Shown piece after piece: positions 34,953 to 46,688 of a DNA stretch of 64,000 bases. The position numbers and the translations under genes were made by a program. The notes below the pieces were generated by a model, which was not told where the DNA came from, did no database searches, and saw nothing but the letters and a program-made list of their open reading frames with translations. Positions within the stretch are counted from its first letter, which is position 1. Every line of letters begins with the position of its first letter. The stretch is taken from positions 52,171,346 through 52,235,345 of the forward strand of contig NC_090324.1 of the NCBI RefSeq assembly GCF_040869045.1. The letters run 5' to 3'. This DNA is from Eurosta solidaginis (taxonomy: Eukaryota > Arthropoda > Insecta > Diptera > Tephritidae).

Positions 34953-37900
34953 TTATCTAGGTACTCCTCTTATGCGGTTTTTATGTACCGTTTTGTATTT
35001 TTTATTTTCATTATCAAAAATGGTTACGTTTACACCGTCTATACTTGTTACTAGGTATGGGCCCTGATATATGTTTTTATGTTTTTCCCGTGGTTCTTTT
35101 TGAACTAAAACCGCATCGTTTATGTTTACTACCATTGGTTGTGCATTTTTGTCATATGCATCTTTATTCCTTATTTTGTGTTTTTCTACTAACTCTTTAG
35201 CCAAGGCGTGGCAATATTGCATTCGGTATTTTACTTCTTTTGAATAATTTTCGATATTATAAATTGGTTCAATTCTTTCGTTCTTCAGTTCAGATGGCAC
35301 AATGGCCTTTTTACCAAAAATTAATTCAAAGGGAGTAAGTTTATTATCGAATACCGTATTTGGCGTTGTGTTATGCCAAAACGTAAAATATCTCAAATAT
35401 GTATCCCAATCATCAAAGGAATCATTTAAGTACGCACGTAGGTACTCGTTGAAAACTCTATGGTTTCTTTCGCCAGTTCCTACGGTTTCGTGGTGATTTG
35501 GTGTAGAAAAGTTGTGATCAATATTTAATAAACTGGTTAAATTTGCAAAAATTTCATTTTTGAATTCAGTACCTAAATCTGATTTAATGGATTTCATAAC
35601 ACCGTATATTAAAATGAAGCCTTCGAATAGTGCTGACGCGATGGTTTTTGCACTTTTATCAGGTATTGATATTGTAACTAAGTATTTTGTCAGATCGCAG
35701 ATTATGGTAAGCGCGAACTTATTACCATATTTCGATTCTGGCAATGGGCCTATGGTATCAATTACGACAATGTCAAAAGGTTTATTAGGAGTAGGAGTTA
35801 GGACGAGTTCTTCTTTATTTCCTATTTTCACTTTATTCAGAAGACATTTTTCGCATTTCCTAACATAACTAGCTATGTCTTTTGTCATGTTTTTCCAGTA
35901 AAATTTGTTTCGTAATTTGGCGTATAATTTTTTCGTTCCACAGTGACCTCCAGTGATGGGATCATTGTGATAAATTGCTAATAATTTTGATTTTTGTTCC
36001 TGATCAGTGATTGTTTCAATTGGATGCATTAAAATAATTTTTAAAAATTGTAAAAGCCTATTTCCTCTTTCTTTAAAATTTGTAATTGTAATATATTTGA
36101 AAATTAAATCGTTTTTTGGCCATTCTATTTCCTTAATATTGCGTTTTCCGGCTTCTTTTTCTAGCCTCGAAAGTAAATTATCGAAATTCTTTATTTCGTT
36201 AGAAAATTCAAATTCAAGTAAAATTGTTCTTTTATGCTTTATATGCGCGCATATTCTTAAAAATTGTTTATTGTTTTTATCATGAAATATTTCTGATCTA
36301 ATACGAGGAATTTTTTTTGAAAAGTTATGAGTGAATTTATCAAACACGTTTAATGTTTGTATGTTTTCACATAAGTCTATATTTCCGGTAGAACTACATT
36401 TATCTTTTTTCTTACTCATAGACCTAGTCTGAACTGCAAATATATTTTTGGTTGATTCTTTTATTTCACCAATGGTTATGCGAGAAAGTGCATCCGCTCC
36501 TACATTTGATTTTCCCTTTATGTACTCTATTGTGAAATTGTATTCTGCCAACTCAAGTCTAATTCTAGAAAGTTTTGAAGATGGGTCTTTCATAGTGAAT
36601 AAATAGACTAAAGGCCTATGATCTGATTTTACAATAAAGTGATTTCCATAAACGTATGGTCTGAATTGTTTAATGGCAAAATAAATGGCTAATAGTTCTA
36701 ACTCAATGATGGCTTTCTTTTGTTCTGCCTCATTAAAAGATTTTGACGCATAACATATGGGTAAATCGCTGCCTTGATGTTCTTGGCTGAGTATCGCTCC
36801 ACATTCCGTCTTAGAAGCGTCTACTGTAATGTTGAACTCTTTAGAAAAATCTGGGTATTGTAATATCTTTGGTGACATTAGGGATGCTCTTATCGCATGA
36901 TTCGTCCCAGTTAAATTCTACTCTTTTCCTATTCAGTCTGTTCAGAGGTGCTGCCAGAGATGCAAAGTTTGGAATAAAGCGTCTGTAGTAGTTGGCAAAA
37001 GCTACAAACCTTCTTACAGCGTCCTTGTCTGTTCGCTTAGTATAGTTACGAATTGCGTCTATTTTAGATTCGTCTGGTGACAGACCTCCAGCTGAGCATT
37101 TGTGTCCTAGGAATGTTACTTCTGGTCTTAGAAAATTGCATTTACTTGGATTGAGTTTAAGGTTGAATGATCTACAAGTATTGAATACTTTAGACAAATT
37201 TTTAATGTGATGGGATTCGCTACAGCCGATGACTATAATGTCATCTACATAAAGAAAAGCTACATTAGGGGGTATTCCTGAAAATGCGATGGTCATCATC
37301 CTAGAAAACGAATTTGGTGCAATGTTCAGACCAAATGGCAATACCTTCCATCGATACGCTCCGCGCTCAGTAGAAAATGAGGTTATATCGCGTGAATCTA
37401 CGTGTAATGGTATTTGGTGGAATCCAGAAAAAAGGTATAAGGTTGAGAAAAATTTGGCTCTGCCAAGATTGTCTAAAATATCATCGATTCGTGCTAATGG
37501 AAATTTGTCTGCTATTAGCTTCTTGTTAACTGCGCGAAAGTCAACACACATTCGGTATGCTTTTTTGCCATTTATTTTCTTTTTAGGAACTAAGATAAGA
37601 GGACTGTTGTAGTTAGAATAGCTTTCTTCTATTAAATCATTTTCTAATAATTTTGTAACCTGTCTGTTAATTTCTTCCCGCTGCGAATAGGGTAGACGAT
37701 AGTTCTTTATATACACTGGTTCGTTGTCGGTTAACCGCAATTTCTGCTCATAAAAATTATTTAACGTCATTTTATCGTTGTCAAGCGCGAATATGTCAGC
37801 ATATTGTATGCATAGATCTAGAAGTTCAGATGGTGCAACTTTTGGAATTTGATCTTTTAAAATCGAAGTTATTTCGTTAATTCGCTTCTCATCTGACTTA

Positions 37901-38558
37901 GTTTTGTCGATTACATAGACGTGATAATTAGAAAAGTTTTCTGTTTTAATAGAGTTTTTGTTTACGAATTGTACATCACTTGTGGTATTGATTAATTTTA
38001 TGACTGGGTTATTGGAGTTTGTAATGCATCTTGCGGTAAATACGCCTTTTTGTATTTCTTGAGATTCAACGAAAAGTGGAGTTGTTGAGTGACCTAAGTC
38101 GAAAAACTTCGCATCTTGGTGGTGTGACACACATATCTCTTTCTGTTCCGTGTAGGATTGGCATAATGACTTTTTCTTTATTTGCCCAGAATGAGATGCT
38201 ACTATTTGAATAATTTATTACACATTTATTATAATGAAGAAAATCTTTACCCAGTATACCGTCTGATGGGATATTGAAGTCATTTTTACCACATGTAAGC
38301 TGTGTTCGACTAGATTATTCGAAAAATTTAGGTTTATGTTTATTTTACCCAAAGTAGCAACAGAATCTGATGTAACGCCAGTGATATTCACTATTTCTTC
38401 ATAGTTAATGGGAATGTGCTTATTTAAGCTAGAAATTTTAATTAGCGAAATATCAGCTTGTGTATCTAGTAAAAATGTACATAATTTGTTAGATCCGGTT
38501 ATATGAGTTTCGATAAAATCTGAGTAGTTTAGGTTTAGACAAAAAATATTTTTAATAT
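34953..38558 (-). pseudogene. pol: 412-like pol: protease, RT, RNase H, integrase
   Basis: Copies the RNA genome and integrates the cDNA. The protease region near 38,470-38,490 reads LLDTQADISLIK (Gln where DTG is usual). RT in the frame 38,130-36,841 shows LPYSQREEINRQ, YRMCVDFRAVN, LPFGLNIAP and FLYVDD. RNase H and integrase are in the frame 36,878-34,953: VDASKTECGAILSQE, DHRPLVYL, ADALSRI, then an HHCC-type zinc segment (H..H, C..C, about 35,800-35,930), IDTIGP, SDLGTEF, and a C-terminal tail. One frame change lies near 38,100-38,130 and another near 36,870, where residues between CDK and LMSPKILQYP are missing. It is close to, but not, functional. Confidence 0.88.
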
Positions 38559-40103
38559 TTATTCGTTTATCTCCTCGTCCCTCAGTGTTCGCTGCTGAGT
38601 GGCGTCCAAGTTTAAAGAGCGAACGTTTGCATAATTTCGCGTATTTGAACTTCCGGCGTTAGTATTGGTTCTGTTTTCTAGCCTATTTTGACTGTTGCTA
38701 GTATTACGCGAGTTACTATTGTTTCGATTGTCGTTGTTTTGCCTATAGTTGTTGTTTTGCCTATTTTGATTGTTATTATTGTATCTAGCGTTATTATTGT
38801 TGTTGTACCTATTGAAATTATTATTGTTTTTGAACCTGTTGAAATTGCTATTGTTGTTGTATCTATTACTGTTATTGTAGTAGTTATTGCCTCTATTGTT
38901 ATTGCGAAAGTTGGGTTGATTGTTAAACCTTGATCGAAAAGCTAATACCTGCCTTTCTGTAGCCTGATTATTTTGTTCGACTATCATTTTTGCTACGACG
39001 TCTTTTGCGTCACTAAAGGAGGTTGATGTAAGAATTGATTTGACTAAGTCTGAGCGCGTATTTAGCCTACAGACGTTTACTGACTGTTCGACTGCCATCT
39101 CGTGCGCTTTGTCTTTTGATATTCCCTCGATAATTAGAGACCTCTCTAAAGCATCAGATAATTCCTCTACTCGTTTAGCAAACTCGGTTAAATTATTGTT
39201 CGTAACTTTTAGTGAAGCTATTTTCCCTGCAACGACTTTTGAATTGTCTGGCTTTATTCGACTTTTCAGAGCATCTTTAATTTCTTGGATAGATGTTATA
39301 TTTGTCGGAATTGCTTCTCTTGCTTTCCCTTCGAGCTTCGATTTAACCAATAAAATGAAAGTTGGCACAAGATCTGGATCTATACATCCTTCTACTAGTT
39401 CAATTTTATCTATGAAGGAGTCTAGAGCTAAGGGGTCACCGTTATAGTTTTCCCTAAATAAAGGCGCCCACGACCCAATAAACTGTTTCTTTTGCTCTGG
39501 TGTAGCCATTATTGTTGGTTCTATAAAACTAGTACGAGATTGGTTGGAATTTGAGAAAGTTGTTAAAAGCCCTAAAGAGTTGTTTGATGTAACGACTGGG
39601 TTATCGAAACCACAGAAGTTTTCTTGTAATGAAATATTTTCGGTATGAGGTAAAAAACAACTTTGTTCACCGATACGAGTGTCGAGTGTTTCCGGCTTTG
39701 ATGAGTCAGAGAATTCCTCTTCTTCCTCAAATTCGATTTTGTATGCGTCGAAGGATTCTTTTTCTTCCCGATCCGTATCTGATATAAAAGTGTTATCTTG
39801 GACTAAGTCGATGTAGTTGGTTGGTACTTTAATTGTGAAGTTGAGTTTTGTAAAACATTTAATTAATTCTTCCCTACAACGTGATAAACTTTTATTCACA
39901 GCAATTGGCCTAGGTCGGTTTTCAAAATGCCCGTTTGCCTCTATTAAAATGTTATTATATGCCTCAATTAAAGAATTTTTATATTCATCTAACTTCTCTT
40001 GCCTTGTCGGTAAAGAACGACCTGTATGTAAAACGCGTTTTCTAATTTTAAAGAAATTTTCTCTCAATTCTTTGAATTTTGTTTCGTAATTTGACATTAG
40101 CAA
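38559..40103 (-). CDS. gag: 412-like Gag
   Basis: A 514-codon open frame for the structural protein that would assemble the cytoplasmic particle. The N-terminal third is charged with an acidic run (EFEEEEEF). The middle (about residues 195-390) has the capsid-like helices beginning KKQFIGSWAPLF and GDPLALDSFIDKI. The C-terminal 120 residues are almost entirely Asn and Arg with Tyr and Phe, and probably bind RNA in place of a CCHC knuckle, which is absent. The start is the first ATG of the frame (MLMSNYE); a second ATG two codons on would serve equally. Pol follows in another frame, so a frameshift is the likely expression route. Confidence 0.85.
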   Translation of the reverse strand: MLMSNYETKFKELRENFFKIRKRVLHTGRSLPTRQEKLDEYKNSLIEAYNNILIEANGHFENRPRPIAVNKSLSRCREELIKCFTKLNFTIKVPTNYIDLVQDNTFISDTDREEKESFDAYKIEFEEEEEFSDSSKPETLDTRIGEQSCFLPHTENISLQENFCGFDNPVVTSNNSLGLLTTFSNSNQSRTSFIEPTIMATPEQKKQFIGSWAPLFRENYNGDPLALDSFIDKIELVEGCIDPDLVPTFILLVKSKLEGKAREAIPTNITSIQEIKDALKSRIKPDNSKVVAGKIASLKVTNNNLTEFAKRVEELSDALERSLIIEGISKDKAHEMAVEQSVNVCRLNTRSDLVKSILTSTSFSDAKDVVAKMIVEQNNQATERQVLAFRSRFNNQPNFRNNNRGNNYYNNSNRYNNNSNFNRFKNNNNFNRYNNNNNARYNNNNQNRQNNNYRQNNDNRNNSNSRNTSNSQNRLENRTNTNAGSSNTRNYANVRSLNLDATQQRTLRDEEINE

Positions 40104-42200
40104 AAGGAAGGCTCTTACACTTGCAGCTTTGTATGCTATCCAAGCATTAAGAAATTTTAATGAAAAGAAGGTTGAAATGATTTTATAATCTAATTCGAGT
40201 TGTGAAAAAGTTGCAAATTTGAGGTATGAATATGAACGAATTTGAATGAAAAAGAAATTTGGAATGGTTTTAGAATTTTAAATTGTTTGAGTTCTGAATA
40301 AGGACAAATTTGAATTGAGAAGATATTTGAAATGGTTTTGTAACCTGTATTGTATTAACCTAAATTGAATTGTTGCCGCGGATTGAGACATGAATGTGAA
40401 CAAATTTGAGTTGAAAGTGAATATGAAATGGTTTTATCACCTAAGTTGAATTAATAAAAGTGGCAAGTTTGTGTTATGAATGTCAATTTTAATTGAAAAG
40501 AAATTTAGAATGATTTTATAATCAAATTTGAGATTTGTATTGAATGTTGAAGTAGAATTAGTGAATTGAATAAATTTGACATTATTTGAAGTTGGAGTCA
40601 CTTGAGAGACAGCTGGGTTGTATTCCCTGTGAACAATGAATAAAAAAAATTGTTTATACCGGGTGTGCTACCATATACGGTATATAAGAGAGAATCCTGA
40701 TCTATTTTTCCAATTTTCCAAGACAGTATTAATTGTAGACGTGATATGTTTATTACAATTTAGTATTTATTACAATATTGTTTAACGTGACGGCCGCACC
40801 GTTGCACAAAAAGTATTAAATTTTAATATTTAACGTGTCGGCCGCACCGCTACACAGCAAAATGTGGAGTATGTAATTGTAAAAATTTATTAAATTTTCA
40901 TCATTATTTTACGTGTCGGCCGCACCGTTTCACCAAAAAGTTTTGTTTGTTTTTTTTTTTTTTTTTTGTATTGTGAGTTAATAAAGTTTTCGATGTATTA
41001 AATTTTTACGGTTTGTTAAAGTATTTCAAAGTATTTGATATGTTCAAAATTACTTAAATCTTCGCACAATGTACTATGTATATGCATATGTCTTTCCTTT
41101 TTTTTTCTTAAATGCCTCGCTCTTGGACACAATTTATGTAATATATGCATATACATACTCACCCTATAAAAATTTATTGAAAGTATATATGTGTAAGGCC
41201 AATTTCGTTTTTTCGATTTGTGTCAAAAAAAAAAAATTTTTTTGAAAGTCGTAGATACTTTAAAGTGATGCAAAAAAAATTCAAAATGTATGTGTATCAA
41301 TCTTGTTTCGGTCTACATCTATTACATATATGGGATTATCGGAAACTACTTTATTTGACTAATAAATTTGAGAATATCCATTTCACTTTAATTTTGAACG
41401 ATGTTAAAAGTATGTAATTTTATTGTATGTATTCACGTTTGATTTAGACTGATTATATTTCAAACTATACACATTATTGTTGCAAATCTAAATTGCTTTA
41501 CTTATGAAAATTTAGAGTTATTATGTATGAAAATATTATAAAAATTGGCAAAGTTGAAGAAACAACCGATATTGCGGTTAGGTTTTAAGAATTTTTCCGG
41601 AAAATATAGATTTGAGGTTGATCGAATTTGAAGGAAATTTTAAGTATTTTTGCGAAAAATATTGATTTGAAATTGACCGAATTTAAAGGTATTTTAAGTA
41701 TTTTTGCGAAAAATATTGGTTTGAGATTGACCGAGTTTAAAGGAATTTTAAAAGTTATATCGAAAAATATTTATAAGAAAAATTATGTATACATATGTAT
41801 TTCAAAAGCAACTACATATTACATCTCAAACATACATTCATACTGCAAGCTACGCCTCACCATACGCTTTCACCGCTGCTGCTGTTCTGCTGCTGCCGTC
41901 ATCACTTCGCTGCTTACAATTTTCGTTCAGCTTCCTTGTGCAGCTGCTATTTTGATGTGCCGTTATTTATAGTGGCTTCGCTTGGTTCGGGGTGCCGTAC
42001 ATTGCCTTGTCCCGTTATGTTGGGTACAGCTTCCCTTCAATTTGTATGCCGAAACCTCTGTATGTGTTATATTTTTTTTGTTGATTTTTGTATTTTATAT
42101 TTTTTTGTAGATTTTTACATTTTATGTTTTATATATTTTCACCAATTGCGCTGCCTTACGAAGGTGGCCTGGTGCTCCATCCTACATTAAATTTGGCAAG
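40104..42200 (-). other. Leader of the 412-like element with repeated motifs
   Basis: About 2.1 kb between primer site and gag, without a convincing gene. Three features stand out. A GC-rich motif CGGCCGCACCG occurs three times, near 40,792, 40,849 and 40,918. A unit of about 63 bp (TTTTGCGAAAAATATTG, GATTGACCGA) is repeated about three times at 41,600-41,770. A looser family of GAAATTTGGAATGGTTTTA-like repeats runs over 40,190-40,560. Short frames at 41,628-42,190 fall in the second repeat and in low-complexity DNA, and I do not call them. Confidence 0.7.
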
Positions 42201-42217
42201 CTGCCTCACGGTCGCCA
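42201..42217 (-). other. Primer binding site, tRNA-Arg type
   Basis: Minus strand TGGCGACCGTGAGGCAG directly after the 5' LTR. The first eleven bases match the 3' end of the arginine tRNA used by 412/mdg1-type elements, from family knowledge. The abutting position fixes the LTR boundary. Confidence 0.8.
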
Positions 42218-42623
42218 TGTGGCGTTCCTTATGGAACTCCTTCAGAAAAATTGTTTTTGTGCGCACGCTAAAGCACGCACGCTCCACTCAAACACCAAGA
42301 AAACAATCAAACACGAATTTTATGCTTAGTTTTAGTTTGGTTTAATTAGGTTTAGATATAGTTTTGTTTACTGTAGAATAAAAGTATTTTTTGTATGTAG
42401 TAGCACTTAGTTAATTTAATGTAGACTTAGATTTAGTTTTCTTTTTGTAAATTTTGTCGTACACGCCAAGTCTTTGCCAAAATTAATAATAATGATGGCC
42501 GCTTTTTCATTACGAGCCGACCTCCCCGTTTTCAACTTGTTTCAACACCTGTTGTCCATTCACAATAGACAACAGGGTTTCACCAAGTGGGAAACAGGGT
42601 AAGATCATAAGGCTGCTGTTACA
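42218..42623 (-). repeat. 5' LTR of the 412-like element
   Basis: 406 bp, TGTAACAGCAGCC...AACGCCACA on the minus strand. It contains a stretch of about 40 bp (AATTTTTCTGAAGGAGTTCC region, about 42,222-42,262) next to the primer site that is absent from the 3' LTR. Confidence 0.88.
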
Positions 42624-45500
42624 CTGCCCTCCACTTTCGGCCAGAAAGATCTTGCTACCCTGAAAGACGTGGTGTCCACCCAACTTTTGCTGAGCTGACT
42701 CGAGGCCCAGCTATGGAGGAGTAATCCACAGGTGGCCAGCGGAATCCCGAAATCCCTACAGCCATCTTCATCCGGTTCAGTAGTACCGATGCGGGCTAAG
42801 AGATCCGCTTGGCAGTTACCCGGGATATCACTATGGCCCGGGACCCAGTAAATCTTAATTGTAAAATAATTTGATACAATCGCAAGCGAGGTCAGGCACT
42901 CCCAGATCACCTTCGATCGCACTGTAGTTGAGCTCAAGTCCTAGATAGCCGCTTGGTTATCAGAGTAGATGTTAAATTCCCTAACCGTAGTTGCACTGGA
43001 TAGCATTCCATCCACCGCATCCTTAAACTTGTAGCTTACATTTAGCTCTTGACAAAAGACCATCCAAAACAATCCCCAGTACCAACGGTACCCCCCCCCC
43101 CCCCCAATCTAGGGAGTTCTGAAAAATTTCATCGTATATCTCCTTGCAAAAAGAACCAATTCCGTTTTCCCGGGTTGACCGCCAATCCACATGATTCAGC
43201 CCACCTAGCCACAGTATCCAAGTAGCCCTGCAGAACATCGCGCAGTGTGCCCAGAAATTTGCCTCTGACTAGGATAGCGAGGTCATCTGCATAGGCAACC
43301 ACCCGACAACCATTGGTCTCCAGCTCCACAAGAAGCTCGTTGACTAACTCAGCCCAGAGCAGAGGAGATAGGACACCCCCCTACAGGGGCACGCCTTCCT
43401 CTTAATTATAGCCGCTCCCCAATCCGCTGCGACAATTCTGCAGCATAGAAGTTTGTTAGTAAATTCAACCAGAGCCGCCTCGACTCCTAAACCCACCAGA
43501 GCTCTTTCGATTACCCCCGGTAAGACATTGTTAAAAGCCCCCTCGATGTCTAGAAAGGCACCCAGAGCATACTTTTTGTGTTCTAGGGACCCCTCTATTT
43601 GCTTTACAATAGAATGGAGAGCCATTTCCGTCAATCTGCCCTTGCAGTACGCATGCTGTGAAGCCGACAGTAACCCCCGAGGTATCCTTTCACATAGGTA
43701 GAGGTCAATCAACCGCTCAAATGTCTTAAGAAGAAACGACGAGAGACTGATTATCCTCAAATCCTTAGGTGATACATGAGAGCTTCTGCCGGCCTTCGGA
43801 ATGAAAATAACCCTAACCGTGTGCCAAGACTTCGGGATATAGGTAAACCTGAGGCAGTTAGTGTAGATGATGGCCAACCAGCGGCAGGAAGTCCCCAAAG
43901 ACTTTTGAAGTTGCGCAGGAATGATTCCATCCGGGCCCGGAGACTTATAGGGCTTGAACGACCCTATAGCCCAGGTTATTTGACTTTCCCGTATTGGAAT
44001 GGCAGACACTTCTGCATGGCCAACGCCCGCCGACAATGCAGGCGAAGATCCCTGCACAATTGGGACATCGAGAAAATGATTATCCAGTAAAAGTCTTAGG
44101 GACTCCCCGCTACTCATCGACCAGTCCCCACCATCATCTCTCAGATACCCCAGAGGAGCGGGATTCTTAGAGAGTATGTTTCTAAACGTTTTCGCAGAAG
44201 CTTCGCCATGAATCTCGCTTGGCTATCCTTATTTCATATTTATAAATCCCCAGACTCACCTTTTAGAGCTCCCAGTCCGAGGGTAGTTTACTCCTCCTGG
44301 CTCTGTTGAAGAGCCGCCGACTGGACGCTCTTAGATCGTGAAGAGAATCCGACCACCAGGTCGGCTTGCCCTTCCCCCTGTAAGTTTTCAATGGACAGGA
44401 CAATTGAAAGGCGCCATTGCTTGCCGGGGTGAAGTTATCCACCATAACGTCTATCTCATTCGGACAAGTCCAAACTAACGGTAGGCGCCGCAGGCAACAG
44501 CCCTCCCAGCTCCTACAATACAAGTCCCATATTTTAACTGGACGATCTTCGTTCAGCGAGAACTGAATATATCGGTGATCAGAGAAGGAGTGCTCGTTGA
44601 GAACCCTCCAGCAAGATATCCGACCTTCCAGCTCTCTACTACCCAGGGTGAGGTTCAAGACCTCCTCCCTTACCGCAGCAATAAAAGTCGGGTCATTCCC
44701 CTATTACATATACAAAGCCCCTCATCTACAATAAAAGTAAATAAAGACTCACCTCTAGTGTTGTTATCCGAGCTTCCTCAGATGCTATGATGGGTATTAG
44801 CATCGGCACCGATGATCACGCCAACACCTCTCCGCCTCCTTCAGTATTGCAGGTGGTGGTCCCGCTACATCCCCATTGTGCATGTACGCTGAGACCACCC
44901 ACATTTCATTACTGCCTCGCTCGAGGCAGACCGTAGTAACGTCAGCATTGCTGAAATTAGAGAGAATAAAAGCTTTAATCTCTTTTTTAACAAGCACACA
45001 AGATCTAGGCCTACCTGCCTCCCTAAGCACCAAGGTGTTGAATTTTCCAGTCCTTAATCCAGAAATCTTTCTGCCGTTACTACTCAGCCACTGCTCCTGG
45101 ACAAGGACTATATCCACTCCGCCTTTTTCAAGGCAGAGCAACAAATTCGCGGAAGCCGCCTTAGAGTGCTTAAGATTTATTTGACGGATTTCCACAAAAA
45201 CCGCTCTTCTTCCGCACCCCACACTTGGCGGATTCGTGTTAGTCTTGTCCATTCTAAAACGTCCCCCCTCAAGGCCGCTATCCGGAGCCGATTGCGTAGT
45301 CGCCCTTCAACGGTCTCGTGGTTATCTATGCTACGCAGGGAGGCCACGCGAGGGTTGACGCAGTACCTTATGGGTAATGCGTTCAGAGCCAGACCGGACG
45401 CAAAGCGGGAAATTTTTCAACCGCACCTACACCACCAACTTAACGGCGACGGAGCCGGAACGTACCTTGAGGTCCGCCACGGTTATAACGGGACGGGACG
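42624..45500 (-). pseudogene. LOA-clade LINE 2, main segment (endonuclease, RT, RNase H)
   Basis: Minus-strand LINE related to the copy at 19,841 but with its own sequence. Endonuclease start at 45,252-44,797 (RQINLKHSKAAS, LVQEQWLSS). Its end is at 44,658-44,263 (FSDHRYI). RT at 44,117-43,344 (SPGPDGIIPAQL, LDIEGAFNNV) and 43,329-43,129 with an intact YADD. RNase H remnant at 42,937-42,605 (KIYWVPGHSDIPGNCQAD). Several frameshifts break it, one beside a run of fifteen C at 43,091-43,105. It is interrupted at 42,624 by the 412-like element and resumes at 33,899. The 5' junction with the gypsy gag near 45,500 is placed by loss of gag similarity. Confidence 0.8.
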
Positions 45501-45504
45501 ATGG

Positions 45505-46637
45505 TAAGACTACTTGATTTCCTTCCAATGTGCGACACAGATATCACAGGACATTCAATAGCCGGAGCAAGTTTTCGTTCTTTACATCCGACATGCTCTT
45601 GCTCATTTCCGCCAGCTTTGCGTTTACGGCCACCCACATTGTTGGAACTATTAGGACCAAGATCGCAATGACGTGCAATGTGATCTGGGTTGCCGCATTT
45701 GAAACATTTAATAACTCCGGCATTCTTCTGTTGAGATCCCTTCAGTGCTTCCAAAATTGTGTCTACCCACTCTGGCCTTTCTATTTCCACACGGCGTGCT
45801 TACACAGAAGCGACGCTGTTTCGTGAATCAGAGTATGCGATACCGTTTCATCAAATGTTAGTTTTGGATTCGCATATGTCCACGGGTCCGTCCGCATTTG
45901 CAAGATGAGCCAATCTTTCAATATCTGAAGCAAACTCCTGCAATGTCTTATTTGCTTTTTGGTAGCGGTTTTGCAACTCAATTTTGAATATCTTTTTTCT
46001 ATGCTCGCTTCCATAACGTCGTTCTAAAGCAGCCATCACTGCTTCATAATTGTTCCGCACTCCTTCGGGAATCGTCTGTAGGATTTCCGCTGCTGGCCCC
46101 TTCAATGCCACGAACAGTGCAGCAACTTTATCTTCCGCATTACAGTTGTTCACTGCTGCGGTCTTCTCCAATTGTAGCTTAAAGACCTGGAATGGAAAAG
46201 AACCGTCAAACGTTGGGGATTTTACCTTCAGAGTAGACGTTGAAGTGATTGGACGGTTCAATTGTAACTCCTGAATCCGATCTTTCAAAGCATCCATCTC
46301 GGCCTCCACTTTATTTTGTCGTTCACCAACAGCCTCCAGCTGCGATGAGAATTTTGTTTCCTGTGCCTCCAGCTTTGTTGAGATACTTGTGCTTCGAGCT
46401 GTAATGTTATGCGTGCCTCTTGTTCTTTTAAATGTTCTGCAATTTGTGACGCCTTGTGTGTTTTCTGTTCTTCCAATTGTGATGCCATATATGTCTTCTG
46501 TTCTTCCAGTTGAGTTTCCATCTTGGATGTTATCTGTGTCGTGCCTGAAGTTCAAGTTTAACGCCGCTTGTATTCAATCCACGGCTCTCCAACTCCTTCT
46601 TTAGTTGCTGGATCTTTAATTCACTGAACTTTGCCAT
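45505..46637 (-). pseudogene. gag: Gypsy-type gag, frame-broken
   Basis: Minus strand, starting MAKFSELKIQQLKKELESRG at 46,637, a SAP-like helix pair seen in some insect gypsy Gags. A coiled-coil stretch follows (METQLEEQK.., 46,521 onward) in a second frame. The capsid part is in a third frame (FDGSFPFQVFKLQLEK, VALKGPAAEIL, RYGSEHRKKIFK, 46,300-45,851). Then comes ANPKLTFDETVSHTLIHE (ending 45,781) and a zinc knuckle CFKCGNPDHIARHC at about 45,710. It breaks off after SHIGRKSSSLTI, where the protease should follow and LINE sequence begins instead. At least three frame changes. Confidence 0.78.
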
Positions 46638-46675
46638 GTCCTTGTTGTCCTCTGGAATTTATTCAACAATTCCTC

Positions 46676-46687
46676 TTCTGACACCAA
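46676..46687 (-). other. Primer binding site, tRNA-Leu type
   Basis: Minus strand TGGTGTCAGAAG just inside the LTR (two bases, AT, intervene). It matches the 3' end expected of a leucine tRNA. Confidence 0.65.
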
Positions 46688-46688
46688 T

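Larger units (their letters stand above)
33900..42623 (-). mobile_element. 412/mdg1-like LTR retrotransposon (Ty3/gypsy superfamily)
   Basis: An 8.7-kb minus-strand element with LTRs at both ends and CTGC on each flank (33,896-33,899; 42,624-42,627). Its order is 5' LTR, tRNA-Arg-type primer site, 2-kb leader, gag, pol (protease, RT, RNase H, integrase), repeats, polypurine tract and 3' LTR. There is no env. The gag lacks a zinc knuckle and the pol reads like the 412/mdg1 lineage. It sits in the LOA-clade LINE, interrupting it between RNase H and the C-terminal knuckle. Gag is open; pol carries frame breaks. Confidence 0.88.

Noticed and set aside
38688..38933. Plus-strand Val/Ile-rich frame opposite gag
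   Set aside because: It is the antisense of the Asn-rich tail of Gag (AAT/AAC codons read as ATT/GTT).
41628..42190. Small genes in the 412-like leader (114 and 131 codons)
   Set aside because: They lie on the strand opposite to the element, inside tandem repeats and low-complexity DNA, and overlap each other.
42218..42257. First placement of the 5' LTR boundary at 42,258
   Set aside because: That left a 40-base gap before the tRNA-Arg primer site. The 3' LTR terminus CGCCACA reappears exactly at 42,218 next to the primer site, so the boundary was moved and the 40 bases are an LTR length difference.
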